Assembly: GCF_002954265.1 (NCBI RefSeq)
Contig: NZ_PPSL01000001.1
Span: 868,001 to 932,000 of the forward strand
Length of the DNA: 64,000 nt
Reading direction: 5' to 3'
From: Flavipsychrobacter stenotrophus
GTDB taxonomy: Bacteria; Bacteroidota; Bacteroidia; Chitinophagales; Chitinophagaceae
A model generated the notes under the pieces. The model made no database searches and was not told where the DNA came from. It was given only the letters and a program-made list of their open reading frames with translations. The number at the start of each line of letters is the position of its first letter. Position 1 is the stretch's first letter. The position numbers and the translations under genes were made by a program. Positions 10,619 through 17,913 of this stretch are shown here, piece after piece.

Positions 10619-11002
10619 ATGGCAATGAAAATTTATGTAGGACAATCAGGGTTGCCGGGTGCCGGTAGAGGTGTATTCGCATCTGCTGCTATTAAAGAAG
10701 GTGAAGTAATAGAGAATTGTCCTATTCTCATTTTTGATAAAAAGGATGATGCCCATATAAGCAAGACCCTCCTCATGCACTATATCTTTGACTACACCGG
10801 CAGGGCGTCAATGCTGGCACTGGGTTATGGCTCTATCTATAACCACAATATTGTACCTAATGCCATGTATGAATTGGCAGAATATGAGGGCATGCCTGAG
10901 TTCAATAACGAACTGTGCATTACCGCACTAAGGCCTATCGCTAAGGGCGAAGAGATCTTTATCAACTACGGTCCTTACTACGACGAGAAGTTTAAGAAAT
11001 AA
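10619..11002 (+). CDS. SET-domain protein, putative protein-lysine methyltransferase
   Basis: 127 residues made up of one SET domain and nothing else. Motifs: GAGRGVFAS near the N terminus, YNHNIVPNAMYE (the NHxxxPN core that binds S-adenosylmethionine), and GEEIFINYGPYY (the catalytic tyrosine end of the fold). Stand-alone SET proteins in bacteria are predicted to methylate lysine on a protein substrate, which is not identifiable here. It is flanked by the dinB repeat region and the AT-rich gene at 11150, at the edge of a patch of accessory genes. The family is eukaryote-like but widespread in environmental bacteria. Confidence 0.85.
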   Translation: MAMKIYVGQSGLPGAGRGVFASAAIKEGEVIENCPILIFDKKDDAHISKTLLMHYIFDYTGRASMLALGYGSIYNHNIVPNAMYELAEYEGMPEFNNELCITALRPIAKGEEIFINYGPYYDEKFKK

Positions 11003-11149
11003 CATCCCAGTTGCGCCATGGATGCAGTTCACCACGTTCTAAAGTAGCTCTGTTATTTTCAGTATTCGTTTCAACTATTTAATAAAACATAGTATTGCTA
11101 CAAAAGAAAGAATTTGGGCATTAGGCGAGACTTTAGTTAAAAAAGGTTC

Positions 11150-12121
11150 CTAAAATAGTTTTAGCTGATTTTTTTCAGCAGCTACTTTCTGTTTATACGA
11201 CCTGCCTTCGGGCGTTTCAACTGGCACATCATTTTCAAAATATTCGTTTACTCTGATAATGCTATATTCCCTAACTTCTTTATGACCTTCGCTATTTAAA
11301 GCCATTTGAAGTTCCAAGGCACATTTGATTGCAGATCCATTTTTAAATTCTATCTGCCTCGTTTGGACTAATGATTTAAATTCATTTGATTTCATATTGA
11401 ATGAATGAACCTCACCATTATAAATTCCGCGCCATTTATAATTTCCTTTTTTAAGGACTGGTGAAATAATTTCAATTGTCGCATCATCAATAGAAACTTC
11501 AGGTAAGGCATCTGATGCAAGTACATAACCTGAAAATTGTTGCCTGGTAATAAAATATTCTGGTGCTACTTTTTCTTTTTTATCATTTTGTATTTCAAAC
11601 GAAACTTTAATTACTTTGGGGTAGCTTTCCAGTGTTTCATAAAAATCTGAACGCTTCTTTACAACGACAGTGTTGTTTGATAACCTTTCCGTTTTTTGCT
11701 TAGTATCAGCTTTTAGGTTTTCAATCTCTTGGCGATTTTTTTCCTTTTCTAATTCCTTCAATTCTTTATCTTCAAATTTTGCCTCTATTAACTTCTCCAA
11801 AATTTTCGTCAATGAACTACCTACTGGCGTTATTATTATAGTAGTAAGTAAACTAATAATTATAGCGACTGTTATTGTTGCGTTTTTCCCTTCTGTCTTA
11901 TTTACTACTTTGAACCAACACTTTAAACCTCCGTTTGATAAGGGCTCTGTTTCGATTGCTATATCTACTTCAAAGGTTTTGCTTATAGTCTTTATAATAC
12001 TTAAAATTTGGGCTTCACATTTATGCTGTATCAGTGCATCCATTGAATGTGTCTCATCATCGAACCAATAATGTAGTTCAATTGCATTGGCACCTAATAT
12101 TACATTTTCCATAGTAGTCAA
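11150..12121 (-). CDS. Membrane-anchored coiled-coil protein of unknown function ending in QLKLF
   Basis: 323 residues, not recognised. An alpha/beta-looking N-terminal part (1-75; contains DDETHSMDALIQHKCEAQIL) is followed by a hydrophobic segment at ~80-100 (ATITVAIIISLLTTIIITPV), a charged coiled coil at ~105-150 (ELEKEKNRQEIENLKAD), and a C-terminal beta-rich domain. The last five residues, QLKLF, fit the clamp-binding pattern QLxLF. The coding sequence is clearly more AT-rich than the neighbouring dinB, phoH and purE, which suggests horizontal acquisition. An alternative ATG three codons in is equally possible. It may be a phage-defence or stress protein, but that is only a guess from context. 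Confidence 0.7.
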   Translation of the reverse strand: MTTMENVILGANAIELHYWFDDETHSMDALIQHKCEAQILSIIKTISKTFEVDIAIETEPLSNGGLKCWFKVVNKTEGKNATITVAIIISLLTTIIITPVGSSLTKILEKLIEAKFEDKELKELEKEKNRQEIENLKADTKQKTERLSNNTVVVKKRSDFYETLESYPKVIKVSFEIQNDKKEKVAPEYFITRQQFSGYVLASDALPEVSIDDATIEIISPVLKKGNYKWRGIYNGEVHSFNMKSNEFKSLVQTRQIEFKNGSAIKCALELQMALNSEGHKEVREYSIIRVNEYFENDVPVETPEGRSYKQKVAAEKNQLKLF

Positions 12122-12398
12122 AAATGAATCGGTAAGATAACAGTCGTGCGTTTTAAAGCTTAATATTCAATTGCGTTTTACATTAATTTTAGGTAAATAT
12201 TAACTATATGCGTCGCTTTAATGCACTTAGAGAGAATGTATTGGTCTAGCACATTTCCCAAAAAATAGGCGTATAATAATCTGCATGTTTTGTACTTGTA
12301 CCGAAAATATTGATTGTAAGTAATTTATTAGCGAAAATTAGGTACGAATGAAAGGAGAAAAAACAATATGGATCCCAGTTTGAACTGAATCGACATAG
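12122..12398. other. Non-coding AT-rich gap between accessory gene and phoH
   Basis: About 280 bases with no convincing gene. Only fragments of open frame are present, for example an 11-codon ATG frame at about 12347. No tRNA, inverted-repeat end or integrase remnant was found. It may hold the promoter of the gene at 11150. Confidence 0.5.
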
Positions 12399-12432
12399 AA
12401 ACAGCCTCCTGACGATAATCAAGAGGCTGTTT
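12399..12432 (-). terminator. Stem-loop terminator after phoH
   Basis: A perfect 10-bp stem, aaacagcctc / gaggctgttt (12399-12408 and 12423-12432), with a 14-base loop lies 23 bases downstream of the phoH stop. The A/T-rich stem ends give a short U run on the minus strand, so it can act as the phoH terminator. Confidence 0.7.
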
Positions 12433-12454
12433 CTGTTATAATAACATTAACCTT

Positions 12455-13474
12455 TTATGGCTTATCCTGCTGCGGAGTAGGCTCAAATTTGTGATTCTTC
12501 CTCTTTTCCTCCGCTTCATCTTCCTGTTCCTGTGCCTTATCATAGGCGCGTATAATTGCCTTAACCAATCGATGACGCACCACATCGGCTTCATCAAGTT
12601 GTATGTAGGCTATACCATCAATATTGCGGAGGATCTTAGAAGCTTTTATTAAACCTGATTTTTGGTTCTTCGGCAGATCCACCTGTGTCATATCTCCTGT
12701 TATTACTGCCTTGGCCGATGGGCCTATACGGGTAAGGAACATCTTTATCTGCAGGTCGGTAGTATTCTGCGCTTCATCTAATATGATAAACGCATTATCC
12801 AGCGTACGACCGCGCATATAAGCCAGTGGCGCTATCTCTATAATGCGGTTGGTCATATAATAGTTCAGCTTATCGCTTGGTATCATATCATCCAAAGCAT
12901 CGTAAAGTGGACGCAGGTAAGGGTCGATCTTTTCTTTCAGATCACCGGGCAGAAAGCCTAGATTTTCACCGGCCTCAACCGCAGGACGGGTTAGAATGAT
13001 CTTACGTACCGCTTTATTCTTCAACGCCCGCACTGCCAATGCCACCGCTGTGTATGTCTTGCCGGTACCTGCCGGGCCAATAGCGAATATGATATCATTT
13101 TTTTCACTGGCAGCAGCCATTAGCTTCTGATTGGCTGTTTTGGCACGTACTACCTTACCGTTAGGGCCGAAAACCAAAATGTCATTAGCTACAACTTCTT
13201 CAGCCGGGCCACCTTCGCTTTCTTCATCTCCCAGTATCTTAGAAAAATAATTTTCTGACATATGGCCATTGCGTTCCAGAAACTGTATCACCTGCCCTAT
13301 TTTGGCTTGTGCTGCATTAACCTCATCCGGCTGACCCGATATCTTGATCTGAGTGCCTCTTGATAAGAGTTTCAGCAGAGGGAATCTGCGTTTCAATATT
13401 TCAAACTTACTGTTGTTGATCCCGAAAAATTCAATGGGATTAACTGTCTCGAGGTTTATGATAGCTTCAGTCAA
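12455..13474 (-). CDS. phoH: PhoH-family ATPase
   Basis: 339 residues. A KH-like N-terminal region (~10-75) is followed by the PhoH nucleoside-triphosphatase domain, with Walker A GPAGTGKT (~133-140), a Walker B-type FIILDEAQN and the TGDMTQVDLP motif of the superfamily 1 helicase-like core. PhoH-like proteins of this length are linked to RNA metabolism, often next to ybeY, though no ybeY is here. The C-terminal tail is highly charged. It is the first gene of a minus-strand stretch before purE. Confidence 0.93.
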   Translation of the reverse strand: MTEAIINLETVNPIEFFGINNSKFEILKRRFPLLKLLSRGTQIKISGQPDEVNAAQAKIGQVIQFLERNGHMSENYFSKILGDEESEGGPAEEVVANDILVFGPNGKVVRAKTANQKLMAAASEKNDIIFAIGPAGTGKTYTAVALAVRALKNKAVRKIILTRPAVEAGENLGFLPGDLKEKIDPYLRPLYDALDDMIPSDKLNYYMTNRIIEIAPLAYMRGRTLDNAFIILDEAQNTTDLQIKMFLTRIGPSAKAVITGDMTQVDLPKNQKSGLIKASKILRNIDGIAYIQLDEADVVRHRLVKAIIRAYDKAQEQEDEAEEKRKNHKFEPTPQQDKP

Positions 13475-13560
13475 GGTGCAGTTTTTTTAGTTCGTTAATA
13501 AATATACGAAACGTGTGCCAACAGGGTTTATTATCACTACGTTACCTTTTAACAAAGCTG

Positions 13561-14016
13561 TTAGATGCGGTATTCATTGGCTTTGAATTCCTCCAGTTTC
13601 TTTGCCATTGTATCGTTAGAAAGTGCGAACATTCTTGCACACATTACTGCTGCATTACGTGCACCTGCTTTACCTACTGCAAGCGTGCCTACAGGCAAGC
13701 CGGCAGGCATCTGTACAATGCTATACAAAGCATCGATACCACCTGGCAAACCACCTTCCAACGGCACACCCAACACCGGTAAAGATGTATAAGCTGCGCA
13801 TACACCAGGCAAAGCAGCGGCCATACCTGCTGCAGCTACTATTGCACCAAAACCGTTTTCACGGGCAGTTACCATTAATTCCCTTACTTTATCGGGGTTA
13901 CGGTGGGCAGATGCTACAACCATTGTGTTTTCAATACCAAACCAGTTGAGCCATTTGCTGCATTCCTGCATTACGCTGTCGTCGGTCTGAGACCCCATGA
14001 TGATCATTACTTTCAT
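13561..14016 (-). CDS. purE: 5-(carboxyamino)imidazole ribonucleotide mutase
   Basis: 151 residues, a normal length for class I PurE. The active-site motifs are present: MGSQTDDSVM (phosphate loop), SAHRNPDKV, and the GMAAALPGV loop followed by PVLGVPL. The enzyme converts N5-CAIR to CAIR in purine biosynthesis and forms an octamer in the cytoplasm. The usual partner purK is not in the window. It lies about 86 bases upstream of phoH on the same strand. Confidence 0.95.
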   Translation of the reverse strand: MKVMIIMGSQTDDSVMQECSKWLNWFGIENTMVVASAHRNPDKVRELMVTARENGFGAIVAAAGMAAALPGVCAAYTSLPVLGVPLEGGLPGGIDALYSIVQMPAGLPVGTLAVGKAGARNAAVMCARMFALSNDTMAKKLEEFKANEYRI

Positions 14017-14159
14017 AAAAAAATGAGATATATGTTTCGGGTGAAATTATTACATAGCATGAAACAAAAAATAGTATACTTATCCACCAATCTGCATAAC
14101 TTTTTGTTTATAATTTGTTAGGAGTTGTAAATTATCAAGTGGCACCCAATAGAGCTTCG

Positions 14160-15218
14160 TCATGATCCGGTTAGCCTGCTCAACAGGATTTCAAATGCCT
14201 CACTGGTCTTATCAGTTTGTGCATTCGCAAACAATATATAGGCTCTGTTCTTATCTCTATCAATGAACACTTGCGACAGAAATGTTCCGGGATTACCGGT
14301 GTGGTAAGACAGCTTATGGCCATCCTCTTCTCGCCAGAACCACCCCACTGCAAACTCCGGCAGCCCGAAATGCAGATATTCAAATTCCTTCTTTGATAGT
14401 AATATAGATTGACCCCTAAGGCCTTTCAATTGCAGCTGAATGAACTTTGCATAGTCCGGTAATGTAACATTAATATTGCCAGCAGGCAATAACCAGTTGA
14501 GTTTATAATTATCTGCCGGCGCTTCAGGTTCCAGATGAGCGTTGTGTCCCCATGGCTGTAGTGTATCAAGCATATTCGGTGCGCTAAAACCAAAGTCTAT
14601 ATCCAGTTTTTTCCCCAGTTCCGCGATAATTTGTTTGTAGCCCTTCCCTGATGCCCTTTCCAGCATAAGGCCCGCGGCCACATAGCCGGGATTGCTGAAT
14701 CCAAATCCCTTGTCTCTCTTTATCGGTGGCTGTTGTAGTGCCCATTGTATGAATTGGTAGCGTTGTTGTTCTTCATTGTCGGCTAGGTTGATCAATGTCG
14801 GCGCATCATTTGTGTATGTCCAGCTCATCAGCGATGAGCGGAATGATAACAACTGAAGTAAGGTCGTATTGTAATATTCCTTCTTACTGACATTCTTTAA
14901 CTCAGGATAGAGATCAAAGAACTTCGTTGTCCATTTTATCTTTCCCTGCTTCACCAGCTCCGCTGCAATAAAAGCCGTAATAGTTTTTGTATTAGACCCT
15001 ATCCTGAACCGGTCAGTGATACCGGCAGCACGAGAGGTGTTGATCTTAGTAACACCAGAGACATGCATCTCCATTATACTATCCGACGAAATAACCGCAT
15101 ATGCCAGTTCCGGTACATTATAAGCCACCCTTATACTATCTGCAAATCGGGTGTTGTTGCGGCTTTGAGCGGGGTGAAAAACGACTATACAAATAAAAAA
15201 TAGCAGAAATGATTTCAT
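14160..15218 (-). CDS. Serine hydrolase of the beta-lactamase (class C/DD-peptidase) family, secreted
   Basis: About 352 residues from the ATG at 15218; this start is preferred to the one at 15263 because the protein then begins with a signal peptide (MKSFLLFFICIVVFHPAQS). The SxxK motif is S75-NT-K78 in FRIGSNTKTIT, the second motif is FSN in GFGFSNPGYV (Y-x-N replaced by F-S-N), and the third is HTG in YHTGNPGTF. These proteins are periplasmic penicillin-binding-like esterases or peptidases; the substrate cannot be told. Phenylalanine at the second motif's first position is less usual and could affect activity. Confidence 0.85.
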   Translation of the reverse strand: MKSFLLFFICIVVFHPAQSRNNTRFADSIRVAYNVPELAYAVISSDSIMEMHVSGVTKINTSRAAGITDRFRIGSNTKTITAFIAAELVKQGKIKWTTKFFDLYPELKNVSKKEYYNTTLLQLLSFRSSLMSWTYTNDAPTLINLADNEEQQRYQFIQWALQQPPIKRDKGFGFSNPGYVAAGLMLERASGKGYKQIIAELGKKLDIDFGFSAPNMLDTLQPWGHNAHLEPEAPADNYKLNWLLPAGNINVTLPDYAKFIQLQLKGLRGQSILLSKKEFEYLHFGLPEFAVGWFWREEDGHKLSYHTGNPGTFLSQVFIDRDKNRAYILFANAQTDKTSEAFEILLSRLTGS

Positions 15219-15358
15219 GGTAAGAAATAATTCACCAAAAATAACAATGACACGTAAATTCAACTAGTATAATTTGTATCTTATATTTTAGCTCCCTTTG
15301 CGGTTTTGTCCTTAAGAAAATAATGATAAAACTATACCTTCGAACCAAGATTAGTAAT

Positions 15359-16432
15359 ATGAAACCACGAATTTTTATTGGATCATCTGTCGAAGGTTTA
15401 GATATTGCCCATGCAATACAAGAAAATCTTTCACATGATTCGACACCAACAATTTGGACTCAGGGTGTTTTTCAGTTATCAGGTAATTCTTTACATGATT
15501 TGATAAACTCTTTAGACCAATTTGATTTTGGTGTTTTCGTTTTTAAGCCAGATGATTTTGCACAAATAAGAGGAGAAAAATATAACATAGTCAGAGATAA
15601 TGTAATTTTCGAATTAGGCTTATTTATCGGAAGATTAGGTAAGGAGAGAGTATTCTTTGTCTTGCCAAGCGATGTAGATAGCTTACATCTCCCAACGGAT
15701 TTACTCGGAGTAAATCCAGGGAGATATGATAACAATAGAGAAGATGGTAATTTCCTTGCAGCTTTGGGACCTTTTTGCAATCAAGTACGTCAAAAGCTAA
15801 AAGATTTTACTTTTCAAAATTTAGTTGACCTTGCACATGAAAGCAAAAAAGCCAAGCAAATTGCATATGAAAAGAAAGCGTGTTGGGAAATGCATCTATG
15901 CGCAGCATTATTACAATCTCGTATGGAAGAAATTATGCGTGGATATGATGAGGTAATGAAAGAATATATTTTCAAAAAAATTACAATTTATAACTTAAAG
16001 GAATCCAACGATTGGTTTTTAAGGTCTTTAGCTGATTTCGGAAGAATCTTTGAAATATCTACCAAATTATATGAAATCGAGTTAATGAGATCATTTGGAG
16101 ACCCAGGAGTTCCGGGCAATATTTTTGAGATAAAAGCTGTTGTTGATAAGATTTACGTGCTTTGCAAGGAGCTATTATCTTGGGAGGTAGAACTTCAGTC
16201 AATTAAAGTACCAAAGGAATTTCAGGAAATAAAAGAATTAATGAAAGGTTGGTCATATAGCATTATTAGTGAATTTTATAAATTACCACAGCTATTAATT
16301 GACGGCTTTTCAGAAGATAATATTGCAAAAAATGTATTGATAGAAATCATTCTAACTTTTGAAATGCCACCTAAATCCGAACGGATAAATGAGATTTTCA
16401 ATGATCTGGCAAATAAAGTAAAAAGTGGGTAA
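15359..16432 (+). CDS. TIR-like nucleotide-binding protein (CAP12/Pycsar effector TIR family)
   Basis: About 357 residues from the ATG at 15359; this start is preferred over the one at 15323 because [12 protein letters not shown] is the normal family N terminus. Residues 1-~125 match the PF10137 TIR-like domain: [49 protein letters not shown] with the expected catalytic glutamate E85, and [14 protein letters not shown]. Related proteins cleave NAD+ in anti-phage systems after a nucleotide signal. The C-terminal ~230 residues are helical and unrecognised, and may sense the trigger. The gene is AT-rich compared with its neighbours. No cyclase gene is adjacent, so it would act alone or with a partner elsewhere. 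Confidence 0.88.
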   Translation: MKPRIFIGSSVEGLDIAHAIQENLSHDSTPTIWTQGVFQLSGNSLHDLINSLDQFDFGVFVFKPDDFAQIRGEKYNIVRDNVIFELGLFIGRLGKERVFFVLPSDVDSLHLPTDLLGVNPGRYDNNREDGNFLAALGPFCNQVRQKLKDFTFQNLVDLAHESKKAKQIAYEKKACWEMHLCAALLQSRMEEIMRGYDEVMKEYIFKKITIYNLKESNDWFLRSLADFGRIFEISTKLYEIELMRSFGDPGVPGNIFEIKAVVDKIYVLCKELLSWEVELQSIKVPKEFQEIKELMKGWSYSIISEFYKLPQLLIDGFSEDNIAKNVLIEIILTFEMPPKSERINEIFNDLANKVKSG

Positions 16433-16466
16433 TTAAAGTTTGAGTAAGAGTAAGCATTACCGTTCT

Positions 16467-17054
16467 ATGATTATCGAAAATACGAATGCCATGCCTCATG
16501 CCTTTGACAGCTTTCCCGTACTACATACCGAGCGCCTTGACCTCATTGAAGTAACCTCTTCGCACACCCCCGATCTTTTTCAATTAGTAACCGATACCCG
16601 TGTATCAAGGTTCTTCAATGTTATGCCTGCAACACAGGTAAACGATATGGAAAAGGTAGTCGACCGATTCAGGAAAATGTATGCAGACAAAACAGGCATA
16701 AGATGGGCTATTCAACTAAAAGGTGCAACAAATATTATAGGTACTATTGGCTTCTATAACATTACCGATAAACACAGAGGCGTGTTGGCGTATGCGATAC
16801 TACCGGAATATTGGAACAAGGGCTATGTTTCTGAAGCATTGAAGGAGGTGCTTAGATTTGGTTTTAAAGAGTTAGAATTGAGGAGGGTCGATGCAGAAAT
16901 AAGGCCGGGCAATATACCATCGGAGCGGGTTTTGCTAAAGTATGGCTTTACTCATGAGGGACTTCTAAGGCAATGGGTACTATGGAATGGTGAATACCAG
17001 AATATGAATATGTATGCCCTAGTGGTAAATGACTGGATGGTAAATAATGCTTAA
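16467..17054 (+). CDS. GNAT family N-acetyltransferase (RimJ/RimL type)
   Basis: About 195 residues from the ATG at 16467; a TTG at 16440 in frame is possible but the family usually begins shortly before FDSFPVLHTERLDLIEV. The acetyl-CoA binding part has the expected order: IGTIGFYNI, RGVLAYAILPEYWNKGYVSEAL, and IRPGNIPSERVLLKYGFTHEG. This pattern belongs to the Acetyltransf_3 (PF13302) group that acetylates protein N termini or small amines. The substrate is unknown. It starts some 35 bases after the TIR-like gene on the same strand and could be co-transcribed with it. Confidence 0.88.
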   Translation: MIIENTNAMPHAFDSFPVLHTERLDLIEVTSSHTPDLFQLVTDTRVSRFFNVMPATQVNDMEKVVDRFRKMYADKTGIRWAIQLKGATNIIGTIGFYNITDKHRGVLAYAILPEYWNKGYVSEALKEVLRFGFKELELRRVDAEIRPGNIPSERVLLKYGFTHEGLLRQWVLWNGEYQNMNMYALVVNDWMVNNA

Positions 17055-17058
17055 ACAA

Positions 17059-17376
17059 CTAACCAAGGTAGTCTTCAATACTACCTGCCTTAGCTAGATC
17101 TTCTCCTTTTTCCTCTTTTGTATAACTACCATCTGCTCGCTTGCTGATAAAGTGGTTTTCTTTCAGGAAATCTATTACATTTTGAGTTACATTGGCAACA
17201 ATTTCACCAACTGCCCTATGAGACAGTTTATTATTGTCCAGCAAAGAAACATTATCGGAGTAAATAATATTAACGATGCAAATGTGTAACGGCATGCTTG
17301 TCCCGTCCGAATGAAAAAGCGGAAGGATTTTATTAATTATTTCCTTTTCGTAAGCCGAAAGCTCTGAAAATTCCAT
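17059..17376 (-). CDS. Small winged-helix-like protein of unknown function
   Basis: About 105 residues from the ATG at 17376; the ORF extends to 17436 but the preceding residues look like read-through of untranslated sequence. The N-terminal part (ELSAYEKEIINKILPLF) and C-terminal part (VTQNVIDFLKENHFISKRADGSYTKEEKG) resemble a small alpha/beta winged-helix unit in which a helix is followed by a beta-hairpin. The coding region is AT-rich. It is convergent with the GNAT gene, with 4 bases between the stops. No family is recognised. Confidence 0.55.
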   Translation of the reverse strand: MEFSELSAYEKEIINKILPLFHSDGTSMPLHICIVNIIYSDNVSLLDNNKLSHRAVGEIVANVTQNVIDFLKENHFISKRADGSYTKEEKGEDLAKAGSIEDYLG

Positions 17377-17605
17377 GGTGAAAGAATCTAACAAGCCACA
17401 ACAACTAATTTTTCTAATAACTGCAATAAGTATCATTGAGGGAGCACCTCAAAAATATGACATATTTGTTGAATAAAGATAGTCAATTAACAAATTAGAT
17501 AACAGTAGAATTTATTCGCAGATAACAACAAAGCTTTCCTAAACGGTCTGTTAACAAGTCATTCCATATGTCAGAAAAAAAAGTGTATAAAGTTATCTTT
17601 TTTTG

Positions 17606-17640
17606 AAAAAATTAGTAGCTTTGGTTATTGCTAATTTTTT
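17606..17640 (+). promoter_or_regulatory. Leader stem-loop upstream of the cold-shock gene
   Basis: A 10-bp perfect inverted repeat, aaaaaattag / ctaatttttt, with a 15-base loop ends 13 bases before the csp start codon. The A/U-only base of the stem would melt or refold with temperature, and cold-shock mRNAs typically carry long regulatory leaders; the gap to the gene upstream is over 200 bases. A temperature-responsive role is inference. Confidence 0.45.
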
Positions 17641-17653
17641 ATACATATTTACA

Positions 17654-17845
17654 ATGCAAGAAGGTACAGTAAAATTTTTTAATGAAACTAAGGGATTTGG
17701 TTTCATTACACCGTCAAACGGAGGTCCGGACATTTTTGTACACGTATCAGGTCTTTTAGACAAAATACGCGAGAAAGACAATGTCTCTTTCGAAGTCCAG
17801 AATGGTAAGAAGGGTTTAAATGCAGTAAACGTTAGATTAGCTTAA
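17654..17845 (+). CDS. Cold-shock domain protein (CspA family)
   Basis: 63 residues from the ATG at 17654. The start is chosen because MQEGTVKFFNETKGFGFI is the canonical N terminus of the family; the frame is open for 17 more codons upstream but that part is the leader hairpin. RNP1 (KGFGFI) and RNP2 (DIFVHVS) RNA-binding motifs are both present. The protein is a single-stranded nucleic-acid chaperone. It is a single-gene unit, with a terminator 27 bases after the stop. Confidence 0.95.
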   Translation: MQEGTVKFFNETKGFGFITPSNGGPDIFVHVSGLLDKIREKDNVSFEVQNGKKGLNAVNVRLA

Positions 17846-17872
17846 TATAACTTACAGCACACCACTCATTGT

Positions 17873-17897
17873 AAGACGTGTAACCCACGTCTTTTTT
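17873..17897 (+). terminator. Rho-independent terminator of the cold-shock gene
   Basis: An 8-bp stem aagacgtg / cacgtctt with a 5-base loop (taacc) is followed directly by a T run. This is a textbook intrinsic terminator on the plus strand; it also separates the gene from the convergent DUF763 gene. Confidence 0.85.
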
Positions 17898-17913
17898 TAT
17901 GCCCCTACTCTAC

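Noticed and set aside
11670-12071. 133-codon plus-strand frame
   Set aside because: It lies fully inside the minus-strand gene at 11150-12121 and its translation is low-complexity Phe/Ser-rich, so it is a shadow frame.
12300-12400. Remnant of a phage integrase attachment site
   Set aside because: No repeat of this sequence, no tRNA and no integrase remnant was found in the gap.
11150-16432. Two-component defence operon made of the gene at 11150 and the TIR-like gene
   Set aside because: They are on opposite strands and separated by three core genes (phoH, purE, serine hydrolase), so no operon can be claimed.
17603-17653. N-terminal hydrophobic extension of the cold-shock protein
   Set aside because: The extra codons correspond to the leader hairpin; the family starts at MQEGTVKFF at 17654.
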